Of a stretch of 64,000 bases of DNA, positions 8,791 to 18,647 are shown one piece after another. The notes beneath the pieces were generated by a model, which saw only the letters and a program-made list of their open reading frames with translations, searched no databases and had not been told where the DNA came from. The stretch comes from a bacterium (GTDB lineage: Bacteria; 4484-113; JAFGCY01). Positions within the stretch are counted from its first letter, which is position 1; each line of letters begins with the position of its first letter. The stretch covers positions 45,362-109,361 of the forward strand of contig JADZFO010000060.1 of the NCBI GenBank assembly GCA_020849855.1, written 5' to 3'. The position numbers and the translations under genes are program-made.

Positions 8791-9725
8791 GCCCGAGTTG
8801 CTCCAGCCGCTGGGGCGGTGCCGGAGGCACCCTCCGCGGTAAAGTCCGTTGAAATGCCGCCATTGCCGCCCGGGCCCTGGCCGCTGTCTTTGCCGCCGGT
8901 CCTGCGCCGGCGCTCCGTTCCCCACAGCACTGACAGCCAGATAGCAAGGGCGGCCATAGTCAGCACACCGCCGACCTTCATCGCCCCCACGGCTGTCATT
9001 ACATAGGTGCCCTTGGTTGAGTCGTACATGTAGCAGAACAGCGTGAAGTCATCCACGACTGTCCCGATCCTGCCCTGGCCGGCTTCCACCAGGGCCAGGC
9101 GCAGGGTCTTGGGGTCAAACTGCACACCCTGCAGATAGCGGCTGACCCGCCCGTCCGGCGTGCAGATGATCAGCACGGAAGGATGGGCGTACTCCCGGCG
9201 TTCGGGGATCCAGCGGAAGCGGTAGCCGACGCTGTCAGCCAGCGCATTGATGTTGTTCTGGTTGCCGGTATGGAAATGCCAGGCCGCCGGGGCGAGTGGA
9301 TCGCCCCAGTACTCGCAGTAGTTCTGCTTCTTCTGCTTGGTCAGCTGTGACTGCTCCGAGGGGTTGATGGAGACAGTGACAATGTCGTAGTCCTGGCCCG
9401 GCGTAAGCTCGACTTCCTTGAGCGCATCAACCATGCCGTTGAGCGTCAGCACGCAGAGCATCGGGCAGGAGTAATAGTTCAGCGTCAGGATGATCGGTCG
9501 GTCACCGGTGAAACGTTCGGCCAGACGGTGCGGGAAGCCGTCCTCATCCATGAACTGCAGGTCCAGCGGGACCTGGGCGTCGAGCTTCTGTTCAAGCTCC
9601 AGCCCGGCCAGCTCTTCCGGCTGCTTCAGGTTGAGCTGCCCCGCGGCAGGCCCCGTGAGAGCGAGCGCAAGGCCCGCAGACGCCAGGGTCGCCCAAGCCC
9701 ATCTGTAACTGTGCTTGGCGCGCAT
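8787..9725 (-). CDS. sco: SCO1/SenC-family copper chaperone for CuA, with C-terminal membrane anchor
   Basis: 312 residues from ATG 9725 (MRAKHSYRWAW), four bases after the upstream gene's stop; the frame is open further upstream but without family similarity. A signal peptide (LASAGLALALTGPAAG) leads into a thioredoxin-fold domain with the copper-binding CPMLC motif (C-x3-C) and the conserved His in EYAHPSVLIICTPDGRV. After the domain comes a transmembrane helix (GGVLTMAALAIWLSVLW) and a low-complexity Gly/Ala tail, the form of SCO seen in ActABCDEF-caa3 operons rather than the N-anchored mitochondrial type. It delivers Cu to subunit II, whose gene overlaps its stop. Confidence 0.93.
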   Translation of the reverse strand: MRAKHSYRWAWATLASAGLALALTGPAAGQLNLKQPEELAGLELEQKLDAQVPLDLQFMDEDGFPHRLAERFTGDRPIILTLNYYSCPMLCVLTLNGMVDALKEVELTPGQDYDIVTVSINPSEQSQLTKQKKQNYCEYWGDPLAPAAWHFHTGNQNNINALADSVGYRFRWIPERREYAHPSVLIICTPDGRVSRYLQGVQFDPKTLRLALVEAGQGRIGTVVDDFTLFCYMYDSTKGTYVMTAVGAMKVGGVLTMAALAIWLSVLWGTERRRRTGGKDSGQGPGGNGGISTDFTAEGASGTAPAAGATRA

Positions 9726-9729
9726 GATC

Positions 9730-10293
9730 TTAAATACCTTCCTTCTCCGCGGAAGCATCCGTTGCGGCGGGCGCTTCCGTCGCGGCGCTGGCAGCTTCGC
9801 CGGTGGCTTCATCCGCCGCCGCTTCCGCGCTCGCCGCAGCCGCCGCAGAGGCCTCAGTGGCCGCCGCAGCCTGACTGCTTTCAGCCTGCAGCTGGGCTGC
9901 CTGCTTCTGCTGGGCTTCGATCAGGGTCTGCTTGACAGCTTCCGACATCGGAATGCTGACCAGGTTCTTATCCGGGTTGGTCCAGCGGGACTCCTCGCCC
10001 AGCTCAGCCAGCTGAGCCGTGCGCAGATCGCCGAACTGCTGCCAGTTGATCTCGTAGTTCTTGCCGATGCGCTTGGCAAACTGCTCATTTGAAAGGGAAC
10101 GGCCGTAGAGCCCGAGCAGGACATAAATGATGGCGATGGTCAGCAGCGATCCGACGATGGTGATAAACCACAGCGCGCCATAGTTAATGTCCGAGTCAGT
10201 GATCGGCTCGCCATCAGCCAGGTGCCCAATTTGATGGTGCCCGGCTGCTTCCGCAGCCCGCTGGTCCAGATCGTGCTTGTCGTGCTCTGTCAT
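9730..10293 (-). CDS. Small single-helix protein of the act-cox operon
   Basis: 187 residues. One transmembrane helix (WFITIVGSLLTIAIIYVLLG, about residues 40-62), then a short domain with the sequence SRWTNPDKNLVSIPMSEAVKQT. Small proteins in the same operon slot of other ActABCDEF clusters carry a comparable W-x-n-IPI-x-x-A motif before SCO, so this is probably an equivalent, perhaps an accessory subunit or tether. The last 70 residues are almost only Ala, Ser, Glu and Thr (low complexity). Three bases separate it from actF. Function unproven. Confidence 0.75.
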   Translation of the reverse strand: MTEHDKHDLDQRAAEAAGHHQIGHLADGEPITDSDINYGALWFITIVGSLLTIAIIYVLLGLYGRSLSNEQFAKRIGKNYEINWQQFGDLRTAQLAELGEESRWTNPDKNLVSIPMSEAVKQTLIEAQQKQAAQLQAESSQAAAATEASAAAAASAEAAADEATGEAASAATEAPAATDASAEKEGI

Positions 10294-10296
10294 TGC

Positions 10297-11550
10297 TTAC
10301 ACCTTGATGTTGTCGAAGCGCAGGGACTCGCCAAGGCGCGGGTCCTTCAGCGGGATGATGGCCTTGCCGCGGGCGATAGCCGCGGCGCTGGCGAAGAACA
10401 CGCCGCCGACGAAGACCGTGGCGCAGATAGCGGTAAACAGCATCCGGCCGTCAGTGATCTTCTCGGGGCTGTAGTTCGGCATGATCACGTAATACAGGTC
10501 CACCCAGTGGAAGACCGGGATCCAGAGCGCCGCGAAGGTCAGGGTCAGCTTGTTGCGCTTCAGGCGGCGGTTCAGCAGGAAGGCGAAGGGGATGATGAAC
10601 TTGCCGATCAGCAGCAGCCAGGACCAGTTCTCCCAGCCGCCCTCCTGGCGGAACATGTACCAGAAGGTCTCTTCCGGCATGTTCGCATACCAGGTCAGCA
10701 TGTACTGGCTGAAAGCGATGTAGCCCCAGAAGAAGGTGAAGGCGAACATCAGCTTGCCCAGGTCGTGATAGTGCTCCATCGTGATCGAGCGGCGCAGGAA
10801 GCCCTGGCCCTGCAGGTAGATCGCGGTGAGGCACAGGATGCTCATGAAGGAGCTGACGCAGCCGGCGAAGACATAGACGCCGAAGATCGTGCTGAACCAG
10901 GTCGGGGCCAGGCTCATCAGCAGGTCAAAGGCCGCCAGGGTCAGGGTCAGGGCGAAGACGACGAGGCCCGGCGCGGATGTGGTCCACATGCGCTTGGTCA
11001 GGGTCACATCGCCCGTGCTGTCCTGCTTGAGGCTGTTGCCAAGGAAATACCAGGCCAGGAAGCCCCAGATGGCGAAGTAGCCCACGATGCGGATGGCGAA
11101 GAAGGCCGGGTTGAGCCAGGCTTCCTTGCGCCCGATAAGGATCTGGGCATGGTGCTCAAGCTCCACGCTGGAGCCGGGGTGCCAGGAATACAGCTGCGCC
11201 CCGCCGATGACGACGCCGGCCAGTACCAGTACGCCCAGGACGGGCAGGGTGGCGGCGAAGTACTCGGCGATACGGCGGACAACCACATTCCAGCCGCCGC
11301 GGGCGGCATAGATAACCATGATGAAGAAGAGCGCGCCAAGGGCCACGCTGAGCCAGAGGAAGCAGCCCTGCAGCCAGGCAAACCAGAAGCCCCGCAGTCC
11401 GTCGCCCATGCTCGCGCCAAGGCCAAGCGCCCCGGCGAGCCCGGCGACCGCGGCCACGGCTCCGATGCCCATGATCTGGCCTTCCTTGCCGCCAAGGAAT
11501 GCCTTGTCGTCCTTGACCTGCTCCGGCTTGAGGTATGTCTGGTGGGCCAT
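10297..11550 (-). CDS. actF: Alternative complex III quinone-interacting subunit ActF
   Basis: 417 residues with about ten membrane helices, the length and profile of ActF, the second NrfD-like integral subunit of quinol:cytochrome c oxidoreductase. Recognisable pieces are TLAAFDLLMSLAPTWFSTIFGVYVFAG, HDLGKLMFAFTFFWGYIAFSQYMLTWYANMPEET and WVDLYYVIMPN. The long polar loop RGGWNVVVRRIAEYFAATLPVLG is also typical. It starts at ATG 11550, which overlaps the last base of the actE stop. Acts in the inner membrane with ActC. Confidence 0.95.
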   Translation of the reverse strand: MAHQTYLKPEQVKDDKAFLGGKEGQIMGIGAVAAVAGLAGALGLGASMGDGLRGFWFAWLQGCFLWLSVALGALFFIMVIYAARGGWNVVVRRIAEYFAATLPVLGVLVLAGVVIGGAQLYSWHPGSSVELEHHAQILIGRKEAWLNPAFFAIRIVGYFAIWGFLAWYFLGNSLKQDSTGDVTLTKRMWTTSAPGLVVFALTLTLAAFDLLMSLAPTWFSTIFGVYVFAGCVSSFMSILCLTAIYLQGQGFLRRSITMEHYHDLGKLMFAFTFFWGYIAFSQYMLTWYANMPEETFWYMFRQEGGWENWSWLLLIGKFIIPFAFLLNRRLKRNKLTLTFAALWIPVFHWVDLYYVIMPNYSPEKITDGRMLFTAICATVFVGGVFFASAAAIARGKAIIPLKDPRLGESLRFDNIKV

Positions 11551-12527
11551 TACTTGCCTGCCTCGCTGTTATGCGTGTCGCTGGCGGCGGGCGCATCGGC
11601 GGCAGGGCTCTCAGCCGCTGCCGGCGTCTCGCCGCCCTTCTTGAGTGCGTCAATCTGGGCCTGCAGCGCGCTGATCTGCTGATCCATGGCGGCCTGCTGT
11701 TCAGGGCTCAGGTTGGCATCCGGGGCGTAACGTTCCTGGTTCAGCTTGGTCAGCTGGCCTTCCAGCTCGGTCAGCTGGTCCACTCCCAGCGCGGCCGCGG
11801 CACCGTCTGCGGGGGCCTTGGCGCTCTCAGCCGCCGGGGCGGGCTTGTCCGCCTCCAGGCGCTGGGCCACATCCGCCGGCAGATCGCCCACGTTCGCGTT
11901 CTGGCTCTTCTGCAGGGCGCGGATGTAAAGCACGATCTTCCAGCGGTCTTCCGGCGCGATCTGTGAGCCATAGGCGCCCATGCTGCGCACGCCGTGGGTA
12001 ATCACGTTGAAGAGGTAGCCGTCCGGGCGGGCAATGACCGCCGGGTCATGCATGCTCTTGGGCGGGGTCCAGGCCATATCGCCGGGGAACTGGATCGCCA
12101 GCTCGTCCGCGCGCACCGCCACCATGCCGTTGCCATAGCCGCTGAAGCCGTGGCAGGGGGCGCAGTAGATGTCATAGCGCTCACGGCCGCGCTGCAGGCT
12201 GTCCTCGTTCACGGCGATAGCGCCGGGCAGCGCGCTGGCGAAGGCGCCGTCAACGATGCCTTCATAGAAGTGCTGGTCTGCGTTCAGCTCGCCGCGTGCC
12301 ACCGTGCCATACACGGGCTGGCGGTCGGCGCGCTTGTCGGCGAAGATCAGGTTGGCCTGCTGGGCCTTGAACTTCTGCTGGTTGTCCATGTCCGGGATGA
12401 TGGACGGACGCGGACGGGTGCTGGGCATCTCGCGGCCGGCGAAGATCGCGGCCAGCGGGATCATGGAGGCAAGAATTACCACCCAGGCGGCTTTACTGAT
12501 CCAAGTTGGCATCTGGCGTGACTGCAT
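11550..12527 (-). CDS. actE: Alternative complex III monoheme cytochrome c subunit ActE
   Basis: 325 residues. An N-terminal signal/anchor is followed by the typical ActE stretch MPSTRPRPSIIPDMDNQQKF and QQANLIFADKRADRQPVYGTVARG. One heme c site CAPCH is present at about residue 121, with a distal Met probably in THGVRSMGAYG. It presents electrons on the periplasmic side to the cytochrome c domain of the oxidase. The C-terminal third is an Ala/Pro/Gln-rich tail with a short predicted coiled coil (LEGQLTKLNQERYAP), longer than usual. Confidence 0.93.
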   Translation of the reverse strand: MQSRQMPTWISKAAWVVILASMIPLAAIFAGREMPSTRPRPSIIPDMDNQQKFKAQQANLIFADKRADRQPVYGTVARGELNADQHFYEGIVDGAFASALPGAIAVNEDSLQRGRERYDIYCAPCHGFSGYGNGMVAVRADELAIQFPGDMAWTPPKSMHDPAVIARPDGYLFNVITHGVRSMGAYGSQIAPEDRWKIVLYIRALQKSQNANVGDLPADVAQRLEADKPAPAAESAKAPADGAAAALGVDQLTELEGQLTKLNQERYAPDANLSPEQQAAMDQQISALQAQIDALKKGGETPAAAESPAADAPAASDTHNSEAGK

Positions 12528-13115
12528 TTAGCCCTCCAGGACCTCCACGTTGCTGCCATGCAGGCTCTCGGCAAGCTGGCGCGCCTTTTCCCGGTTGAAC
12601 TTCGGGTCATCGGCCAGCAGGCTGATAAAGAACCTGTCGGTGGTGGCGCGCTTGAAGCGCTCACTGTGGAAGACGGGGTGGTAATACTGCGGCAGGCGGT
12701 TAAAGAACAGCATGCCAAAGAACAGGGTGATACCGCTGAAGAGTACGGTCATCTCGAACATCACCGGGATGTTCGCCGGGATGCTCCAGAAGGGCTTGCC
12801 GCTGACGATCAGCGGGTAGTCATAGGCGTTCATCCACCACTGCATCAGCAGTGCGAGACCCAGGCCGGTCAGGCCGGCGCCAAGGACGATCCAGGGCAGA
12901 ATCGGCTCGCGCAGGCCCATGGCGTGGTCCAGCCCGTGTACCGGGAAGGGGCAGTGGGCGTCCCAGTTCTTGTAACCGCTGTCACGCACCTTCTCGGCGG
13001 CGTGCACAAGGGCCGTGGGGTTCTCAAACTCCACCAGATAGCCCAGATACTGCGGCTCGGCCCCGGGGACGGCTGCCGCCGTGCTGGCCTGCGGATTCTT
13101 GCTTGCGGTAGCCAT
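12528..13115 (-). CDS. actD: Alternative complex III subunit ActD (DUF3341)
   Basis: 195 residues. A cytosolic N-terminal domain with YLVEFENPTALVHAAEKVRDSGYKNWDAHCPFPVHGLD matches DUF3341. Two transmembrane helices follow and then the FNRLPQYYHPVFHS segment typical of ActD. The start codon ATG 13115 overlaps the last base of the actC stop and its own stop abuts actE, so translation is coupled. Structural subunit of the complex, no cofactor. Confidence 0.94.
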   Translation of the reverse strand: MATASKNPQASTAAAVPGAEPQYLGYLVEFENPTALVHAAEKVRDSGYKNWDAHCPFPVHGLDHAMGLREPILPWIVLGAGLTGLGLALLMQWWMNAYDYPLIVSGKPFWSIPANIPVMFEMTVLFSGITLFFGMLFFNRLPQYYHPVFHSERFKRATTDRFFISLLADDPKFNREKARQLAESLHGSNVEVLEG

Positions 13116-14515
13116 TAGTGGCGCACCTCCGCCTGAGGCATCACGCCGCGGATTTCTGCCATCGCGATCAGAGGCAGGAAGCGGCAGAAGAGCAGGAACA
13201 GGGTCATGAACAGGCCCATGCTGCCGAAGAGCATGCCTAGGTCAACCCAGGTGGGGACGAAGGGCGCCCAGCTTGAGGGCATCCAGTCGCGGTTCAAGCT
13301 GGACACGATGATCACGAAGCGCTCGAACCACATGCCGATGTCGACGAAGATCGCCACCACCATCAGGGACCAGATGCTTGTGCGGAACTTCTTCCACCAG
13401 AAGAGCTGCGGGCTGGCGACGTTGCAGAAGATCATGATCCAGTAGGCCCAGGCATAGGGGCCCATGGCGCGGTTCAGGAAGGTGAACTGCTCAACCAGGT
13501 TGCCGCTGTACCAGGCGATGAACATCTCGGTGGCATAGGCGTAGCCCACCATCATGCCGGTGGCCAGGATGACCTTGGCGCAGTTCTCCAGGTGGTGCAT
13601 CGTGATGATGTCTTCCAGGCCGAAGATCTTGCGGGCCGGGATCAGCAGCGTGACCACCATCGCGAAGCCGCCGAAGATGGCGCCCGCGACGAAGTAGGGC
13701 GGGAAGATCGTGGTGTGCCAGCCGGGAAGCTGGGCGGTGGCGAAGTCGAAGGACACCACCGAGTGGACCGAGAGCACCAGCGGGGTGCTGAAGGCCGCCA
13801 GAAGAAGGTAAGCCTTCTCATAGACCTGCCAGTGGCGCATCGAACCGCGCCAGCCCAGGGCCAGGATGCCGTAGATCAGCTTCTGCCAGTAACCCTTGGC
13901 GCGGTCGCGGACCGTCGCCACATCCGGGATCAGGCCCATGCTCCAGAAGAGCAGGGAGACCAGGAAGTATGTGCTGATGGCGAAGACGTCCCACAGCAGC
14001 GGGCTGCGGAACTGCGGCCAGACCCATTCCTGGTTCGGGATGGGGAACATCCAGTAGACCAGCCAGATACGGCCGACGTGGATCAGCGGGAAGAGTCCCG
14101 CGCAGACCACGGCGAAGATGGTCATCGCCTCGGCTGAGCGGTTGATGCTCGTCCGCCAGCGCTGACGCAGCAGGTAGAGGATCGCTGAGATCAGTGTGCC
14201 GGCGTGGCCGATACCGATCCAGAAAACGAAGTTCGTGATGTCAAAGGCCCAGCCGACGGGGTTGTTGTTACCCCAGACACCGATACCCTTGGTGATCAGG
14301 TAGGCGACAAGGCTGAAGAAGAAGACTGCGACCAGGGAGCTGATGATCAGCGCGGTCGTCCAGATCTTCGGCGGATTGGGGGCCTCGATAACGCGGCAGA
14401 CCACGTCGGTCATCGACGCGAAGTCGTGGTTGCCGAGGACCAGCTGCGGACGCGAAGCCGGATCTTCGACTGTGTTGTCCAGCGCCCTCTGATTATTGGC
14501 GGGTATCGCGCTCAT
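13115..14515 (-). CDS. actC: Alternative complex III NrfD-like subunit ActC
   Basis: 466 residues, about ten membrane helices, NrfD/PsrC family. Seen: [33 protein letters not shown], where the quinol site is expected, then [21 protein letters not shown] and [28 protein letters not shown]. These are standard ActC motifs. It oxidises quinol in the membrane and passes electrons to the Fe-S clusters of ActB. It lies between actB (9-base gap) and actD (1-base overlap). Confidence 0.96.
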   Translation of the reverse strand: MSAIPANNQRALDNTVEDPASRPQLVLGNHDFASMTDVVCRVIEAPNPPKIWTTALIISSLVAVFFFSLVAYLITKGIGVWGNNNPVGWAFDITNFVFWIGIGHAGTLISAILYLLRQRWRTSINRSAEAMTIFAVVCAGLFPLIHVGRIWLVYWMFPIPNQEWVWPQFRSPLLWDVFAISTYFLVSLLFWSMGLIPDVATVRDRAKGYWQKLIYGILALGWRGSMRHWQVYEKAYLLLAAFSTPLVLSVHSVVSFDFATAQLPGWHTTIFPPYFVAGAIFGGFAMVVTLLIPARKIFGLEDIITMHHLENCAKVILATGMMVGYAYATEMFIAWYSGNLVEQFTFLNRAMGPYAWAYWIMIFCNVASPQLFWWKKFRTSIWSLMVVAIFVDIGMWFERFVIIVSSLNRDWMPSSWAPFVPTWVDLGMLFGSMGLFMTLFLLFCRFLPLIAMAEIRGVMPQAEVRH

Positions 14516-14524
14516 AAGCTTGCC

Positions 14525-17500
14525 TTAGTGACCTCCCTCTGCGCTGCTGCCGACGGGCTCTGCGTGGCCTTCGGCTTCGTGAGAGTGCTCGTCCCCATGG
14601 GAATGCTCATCCGCATGCGGACGCACCGGGTACTCTGCGGCGAGTGCCGGGTTGGGGTTGCGCAGGCGGGCCTGATAGCGCACCCGCGGCCGGGTGTTGA
14701 TCTCACCCAGGATCGCGTAGGTGCGGTTGTCCTGAACAGCCTCGCTGATGCGGCTCTTGGGGTCGTTGAGGTCGCCAAAGACGATCGCGTCGGCCGGACA
14801 GGCCTGGGCGCAGGCGGGTACCACCTCACCGTCCTGGATCGGGCGGCGATCATTCTTGGCGCTGATCTTGGCCGCCTGGATGCGCTGCGTGCAGAAGGAG
14901 CACTTCTCCATCACGCCTCGGCTGCGCACGGTCACATCCGGGTTCATGGCCATCATCTCGACCGGGGTCATGGTGCCGCGGTGCTTGTGCAGGTTGAACC
15001 AGTTGAAGCGGCGGACCTTGTAGGGGCAGTTGTTGCTGCAGTAACGGGTACCGACACAGCGGTTGTAGACCATCACGTTCAGGCCGTCATGGTCGTGGAC
15101 CGTGGCCGCCACCGGGCAGACCTGCTCGCAGGGTGCGTTCTCGCAGTGCTGGCAGGGCACCGGCTGGGACACAGCCATCGCCTTGTTCGGGTCCTCGCCG
15201 GTGAAGTAGCGGTCGACGCGGATCCAGTGCATCTCGCGGCCCTTGCGGACCAGCTTGCGGCCGACCACCGGAATGTTGTTCTCAGCCTGGCAGGCCACGG
15301 TACAGACGCCGCAGCCGGTGCAGGAGTTGAGGTCAATTGCCATGCCCCAGCGGTAAGTCTGCTGGGTGTAATCCACGGGATCCTTCCAGAGCTGCTCCCA
15401 GTGGCCGCCGTTCTCGACGGGCTCACCGATATGCGCCACGAAGCCGGGGTCGGCGGCGTGCTGCTCAACGGTGCCTTCGCGGACCAGCTCTTCAACGCGG
15501 CGGGCGCGTTCCTTCAGGCCGATCCTGTCGATGGCCCAGTGGTCCTGGACACTGGCCAGCTCGAACTTGCGCGCGGTGGGGCTCAGCTTGAGCCCGCCGC
15601 TGCGGTAGAAGGTCTCCTTGCCGCGCAGGGCGTAGGTGTTCCAGCCGCCGCGGTTCACATCGCGCACAGCCGCCTTGCGGCCATAGCCAAGGCTGACGGT
15701 CACAGCTCCAGGGCCATGGCCCGGAAGCACATAGACAGGGGCCTCCAGCGTCACCTGGCCCAGCTCAAGGTTCACCACTGTGCCATGCCGGATACCCAGC
15801 TTCTCAGCCGTTTCCAGACCCATCAGCACCGGGTTGTCCCAGGTGCACTTGCTCATCGGGTCAGGGTTCTCCAGCAGCCAGCCGTTGTTGGCGAAACGCC
15901 CGTCGTACAGGCTGTAGCTGGGGGCAAAGAGCAGATCAAAGCTGCCGTCCGCCGCCGGCTTCACGTACTGGTCAAGGGTCCAGGCAAAGTTGGAGGTGGT
16001 CCAGGCCGGGCTGGCCAGTGCGGAGGCCGAACCCTGCAGCACACCGTCGTGCAGAACCTGACGCCAGGCGGCCTCAAAGTCGCCGCCCAGCAGGGGCTGC
16101 ATCGTGCGCCGGACCAGCTCATAGCCGCTCAGCGGCTGCGGGTCGACCAGCATGGAAAGCAGCTCAATCTCGCTGATGCCCTCGTAAAGCGGCGCAATCA
16201 GCGGCTGCACAATGCTGACCGTGCCATCCCAGGCGGCGCCGTCACCCCAGCTCTCAAGGAAGTGAGCCCGGTTGACATGCCACTGACAGGCCTGGGAGGT
16301 CTCGTTGTCGTAGTGCGAAAGATGGATCGTCGTGCCTGCGTTGCGCAGGGCGGCTTCGAAGCCGAGGTCCGCGGGCGCATCGAAGACCGGGTTGCCGCCG
16401 ATCAGCAGCAGCGTGTTCACGGTCTTGGCTTCCAGCGCGGACTTCAGCGTGCTGATTTCCTTCAGGTGGCTCTGGCGGGCCGGGTTGGTGTCCAGGGTGT
16501 AGTTCACCGTGGAGCCGGTGTTGCCCAGCGCGCTGTTAATCAGGTGCACCAGGGCATGGATCTCAGCGCCCTGCTGCTGGCCGGCGACGACAATGCTCGC
16601 GCCGTGGTTGTTGCTAAGGTCTTCAAGCAGCGCCTGGACCACCGGGTCGGAGGCCAGGGGGTGGCTGGCAAAGCCGTTCAGGCTGGCCAGCAGGCCCTGA
16701 TACTGCATGGGCAGGGGCAGGCCGCGCTTGACAAAGAGATCCGCCGCGATGACGCAGGCCACGGCTCCCACATCGCTGGGGGCCAGGGCCAGACGGTGGT
16801 CCGCCTGGGCGCCGGTGACGCTGTGGTTGCACTCAAAGACATAACTGCGGCTGAAGTCCGGGCTGCCAGGCTTGCGCTTGGCGCTGTAGTCACGGGTGTA
16901 CTTCAGGCTCGCCGGATGGGTCATCAGGAAGTCGCTGTCGATGGAGGCCACGACGCGGGCATTGCTGAATTCGTAGTGCGAGCGGTAGGGCTGGCCGAAG
17001 ACGATATAGCTGCCCTCGCGCTCGTTATCCAGGCTCAGCGGCTCATACTCATGCCAGGTGGCACGGGGGAAGCGCTGCATGAAGCGCTGGCGCAGATCCG
17101 CCAGGGTGGGGGAGGAGTTGGCCTCCGACAGCACCGCCAGACCCTCGCCGCCCGTGACTTCCATCCCGGCAGCCAGCTGGGTCACCGCGCCGCGGAAGTC
17201 AGCCATAGTCGAGTTCATCGCCTGGGTGCCCAGGCGCTGGATCGGGCCGCGGCTGCGATCCGGGTCATACATATCTAATAGGGAGGCCTGGTGCCAGGCC
17301 ATGGTGCGGCCGCCGGAGATCGGGTGGGAGGGGTTGCCCTCCACCTTGATCGGCCGGCCGTCATATGAGCTGACCAGCAGGCCGGTGGCATAGCCGCCCA
17401 GGTCCATGGCAGTCGCGAACTGCTTGGTGGTGCCGGGGATGTTGCCCGGCGCCTGATAGGCAGCGGGGTAGATCTTTTCCTTGGGCCAGCGGCAGCTGGT

Positions 17501-17788
17501 CATGCCGATGCCGGCCAGCGCCAGCGACGCACCCATCAGCTTCAGGAAGTTGCGGCGGGTCGCGGGCTCCAGCATCTCGGTCGCGCCGGCCGGGAACTCA
17601 CGCTCCATCTGGCGGCGGAACTCAGGCGTATCGGCCAGCTCTTCCAGGCTGCGCCAATACTTCGGGCCGTTTGCGGTCTTCCGGACTGCCACAGCAGGCG
17701 ACTCGCCACCGTGGCCCGTTCCGTTGCCGTTACTCTGCGCCTGAATCTCAGGCCCAGTCTCAGGTGAACTATGGTCTAACGGTGACAT
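14525..17788 (-). CDS. actB: Alternative complex III iron-sulfur subunit ActB (TAT-exported)
   Basis: 1087 residues. The cytosolic leader GPKYWRSLEELADTPEF is typical of ActB. A twin-arginine signal RRNFLKLMGASLALAGIG follows at residues 78-95. The large molybdopterin-oxidoreductase-like domain comes next, which in this family holds no molybdenum cofactor. The C-terminal ferredoxin-like domain (about 790-1010) has four cysteine sets: CTGCGVCTVAC, CQHCENAPCEQVC, CVGTRYCSNNC and CSFC...CAQAC. These correspond to the three [4Fe-4S] and one [3Fe-4S] clusters of the complex. The tail is His/Glu-rich (HADEHSHGDEHSHEAEGH). Its ATG overlaps actA by 13 bases. Confidence 0.97.
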   Translation of the reverse strand: MSPLDHSSPETGPEIQAQSNGNGTGHGGESPAVAVRKTANGPKYWRSLEELADTPEFRRQMEREFPAGATEMLEPATRRNFLKLMGASLALAGIGMTSCRWPKEKIYPAAYQAPGNIPGTTKQFATAMDLGGYATGLLVSSYDGRPIKVEGNPSHPISGGRTMAWHQASLLDMYDPDRSRGPIQRLGTQAMNSTMADFRGAVTQLAAGMEVTGGEGLAVLSEANSSPTLADLRQRFMQRFPRATWHEYEPLSLDNEREGSYIVFGQPYRSHYEFSNARVVASIDSDFLMTHPASLKYTRDYSAKRKPGSPDFSRSYVFECNHSVTGAQADHRLALAPSDVGAVACVIAADLFVKRGLPLPMQYQGLLASLNGFASHPLASDPVVQALLEDLSNNHGASIVVAGQQQGAEIHALVHLINSALGNTGSTVNYTLDTNPARQSHLKEISTLKSALEAKTVNTLLLIGGNPVFDAPADLGFEAALRNAGTTIHLSHYDNETSQACQWHVNRAHFLESWGDGAAWDGTVSIVQPLIAPLYEGISEIELLSMLVDPQPLSGYELVRRTMQPLLGGDFEAAWRQVLHDGVLQGSASALASPAWTTSNFAWTLDQYVKPAADGSFDLLFAPSYSLYDGRFANNGWLLENPDPMSKCTWDNPVLMGLETAEKLGIRHGTVVNLELGQVTLEAPVYVLPGHGPGAVTVSLGYGRKAAVRDVNRGGWNTYALRGKETFYRSGGLKLSPTARKFELASVQDHWAIDRIGLKERARRVEELVREGTVEQHAADPGFVAHIGEPVENGGHWEQLWKDPVDYTQQTYRWGMAIDLNSCTGCGVCTVACQAENNIPVVGRKLVRKGREMHWIRVDRYFTGEDPNKAMAVSQPVPCQHCENAPCEQVCPVAATVHDHDGLNVMVYNRCVGTRYCSNNCPYKVRRFNWFNLHKHRGTMTPVEMMAMNPDVTVRSRGVMEKCSFCTQRIQAAKISAKNDRRPIQDGEVVPACAQACPADAIVFGDLNDPKSRISEAVQDNRTYAILGEINTRPRVRYQARLRNPNPALAAEYPVRPHADEHSHGDEHSHEAEGHAEPVGSSAEGGH

Positions 17789-18438
17789 GTCGAGCAGTCC
17801 GTTGATGGGTTAATGTTGTATTTTTCGCGCAACTCTTTGCCAATCGCGAGCTGCTCTTCCGGTGTCTTGAAATATGACATATTGGTCACTTCCTCAACCG
17901 GACGCAGATACTTCTCGGGATTGCGGTGGCATTCCAGGCACCAGCCCATGGTCAGCATCTTCTGCTGCTCCACGCCGACTTCCGTCATGCGGTCCACACG
18001 GCCATGGCAGCTTACGCAGCCAACACCGCGGCGGACGTGCGCGCTGTGGTTGAAATATACAAAATCAGGCAGGTCGTGAACCTTGTTCCACTCAATCGGC
18101 AGGCCAGAGGTATAGCTGTTGCGCACTGCGGTCAGCTTTTCGCTCTGGGTGCGGATGTTAGTGTGGCAGTTCATGCAGGTCTGTGTCGGGGGCACAGTCG
18201 CATGCGCGCCACTCTCAACATTGACGTGGCAATAGCGGCAGTCCATACCCAGCTTGCCCGCGTGCAGCTCGTGACTGTAAGGCACAGGCTGCTCCGGCCG
18301 GTAGCCGACCGTTGTGGTTCGCGGGGAGGTGGCGAAAATCGCCAGAACGACCAGGTATGCTAGCCCACCTAAGACAAGCCCACCGATAAGTTTCGTCAGG
18401 CTGTCTGTCCACTGTGGAAAAAAGGGTTGGGTGCTCAT
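17776..18438 (-). CDS. actA: Alternative complex III pentaheme cytochrome c subunit ActA
   Basis: 220 residues. One N-terminal membrane helix (LIGGLVLGGLAYLVVLAIFA) is followed by a periplasmic domain with five CxxCH sites: CRYCH, CMNCH, CVSCH, CLECH and CSTCH, the last at the extreme C-terminus. This is the standard pentaheme ActA. First gene of the act-cox operon. The start ATG 18438 has no Shine-Dalgarno sequence, and the predicted transcription start lies only about seven bases upstream, so it may be translated from a very short leader. Confidence 0.96.
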   Translation of the reverse strand: MSTQPFFPQWTDSLTKLIGGLVLGGLAYLVVLAIFATSPRTTTVGYRPEQPVPYSHELHAGKLGMDCRYCHVNVESGAHATVPPTQTCMNCHTNIRTQSEKLTAVRNSYTSGLPIEWNKVHDLPDFVYFNHSAHVRRGVGCVSCHGRVDRMTEVGVEQQKMLTMGWCLECHRNPEKYLRPVEEVTNMSYFKTPEEQLAIGKELREKYNINPSTDCSTCHR

Positions 18439-18451
18439 GGTTGGCGCAGCA

Positions 18452-18480
18452 ATCCTAGACTAGGGGGCTTAGTACGTCAA
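18452..18480 (-). promoter_or_regulatory. Promoter of the act-cox operon
   Basis: On the minus strand: -35 TTGACG (18480-18475), 17-base spacer, -10 TAGGAT (18457-18452). The expected start near 18445 leaves a leader of about seven bases before the actA ATG. A CRP-type palindrome lies five bases upstream of the -35. Confidence 0.65.
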
Positions 18481-18484
18481 GTAT

Positions 18485-18502
18485 TTGTGACTCAATTCAC
18501 GA
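18485..18502. promoter_or_regulatory. CRP/FNR-superfamily-type operator upstream of actA
   Basis: TTGTGACTCAATTCACGA: half sites TGTGA and TCACG with 6-base spacer. It shares TGA-N3-AATTCACGA with the ctaA/ctaB site at 1334-1351. Centred about 49 bp upstream of the predicted actA start point, compatible with activation. Confidence 0.5.
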
Positions 18503-18647
18503 TTGAAAAAGTCCCATTTTGTGCGTATCTGAGGCGATTCAGACAAACCGTTATCCGTTTTATCCGCTTAAAATCTGGGCTCAGACCCCCCCAAGTGCGG
18601 GGGTGTGTCAGAATGAGACCAGTTCTCTTTTCTCTGGAGAAATGAAC

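Noticed and set aside
14204..17278. 1024-codon open frame on the + strand opposite actB
   Set aside because: Antisense shadow of actB; its translation has no family motifs, while the minus strand encodes intact Fe-S and TAT motifs.
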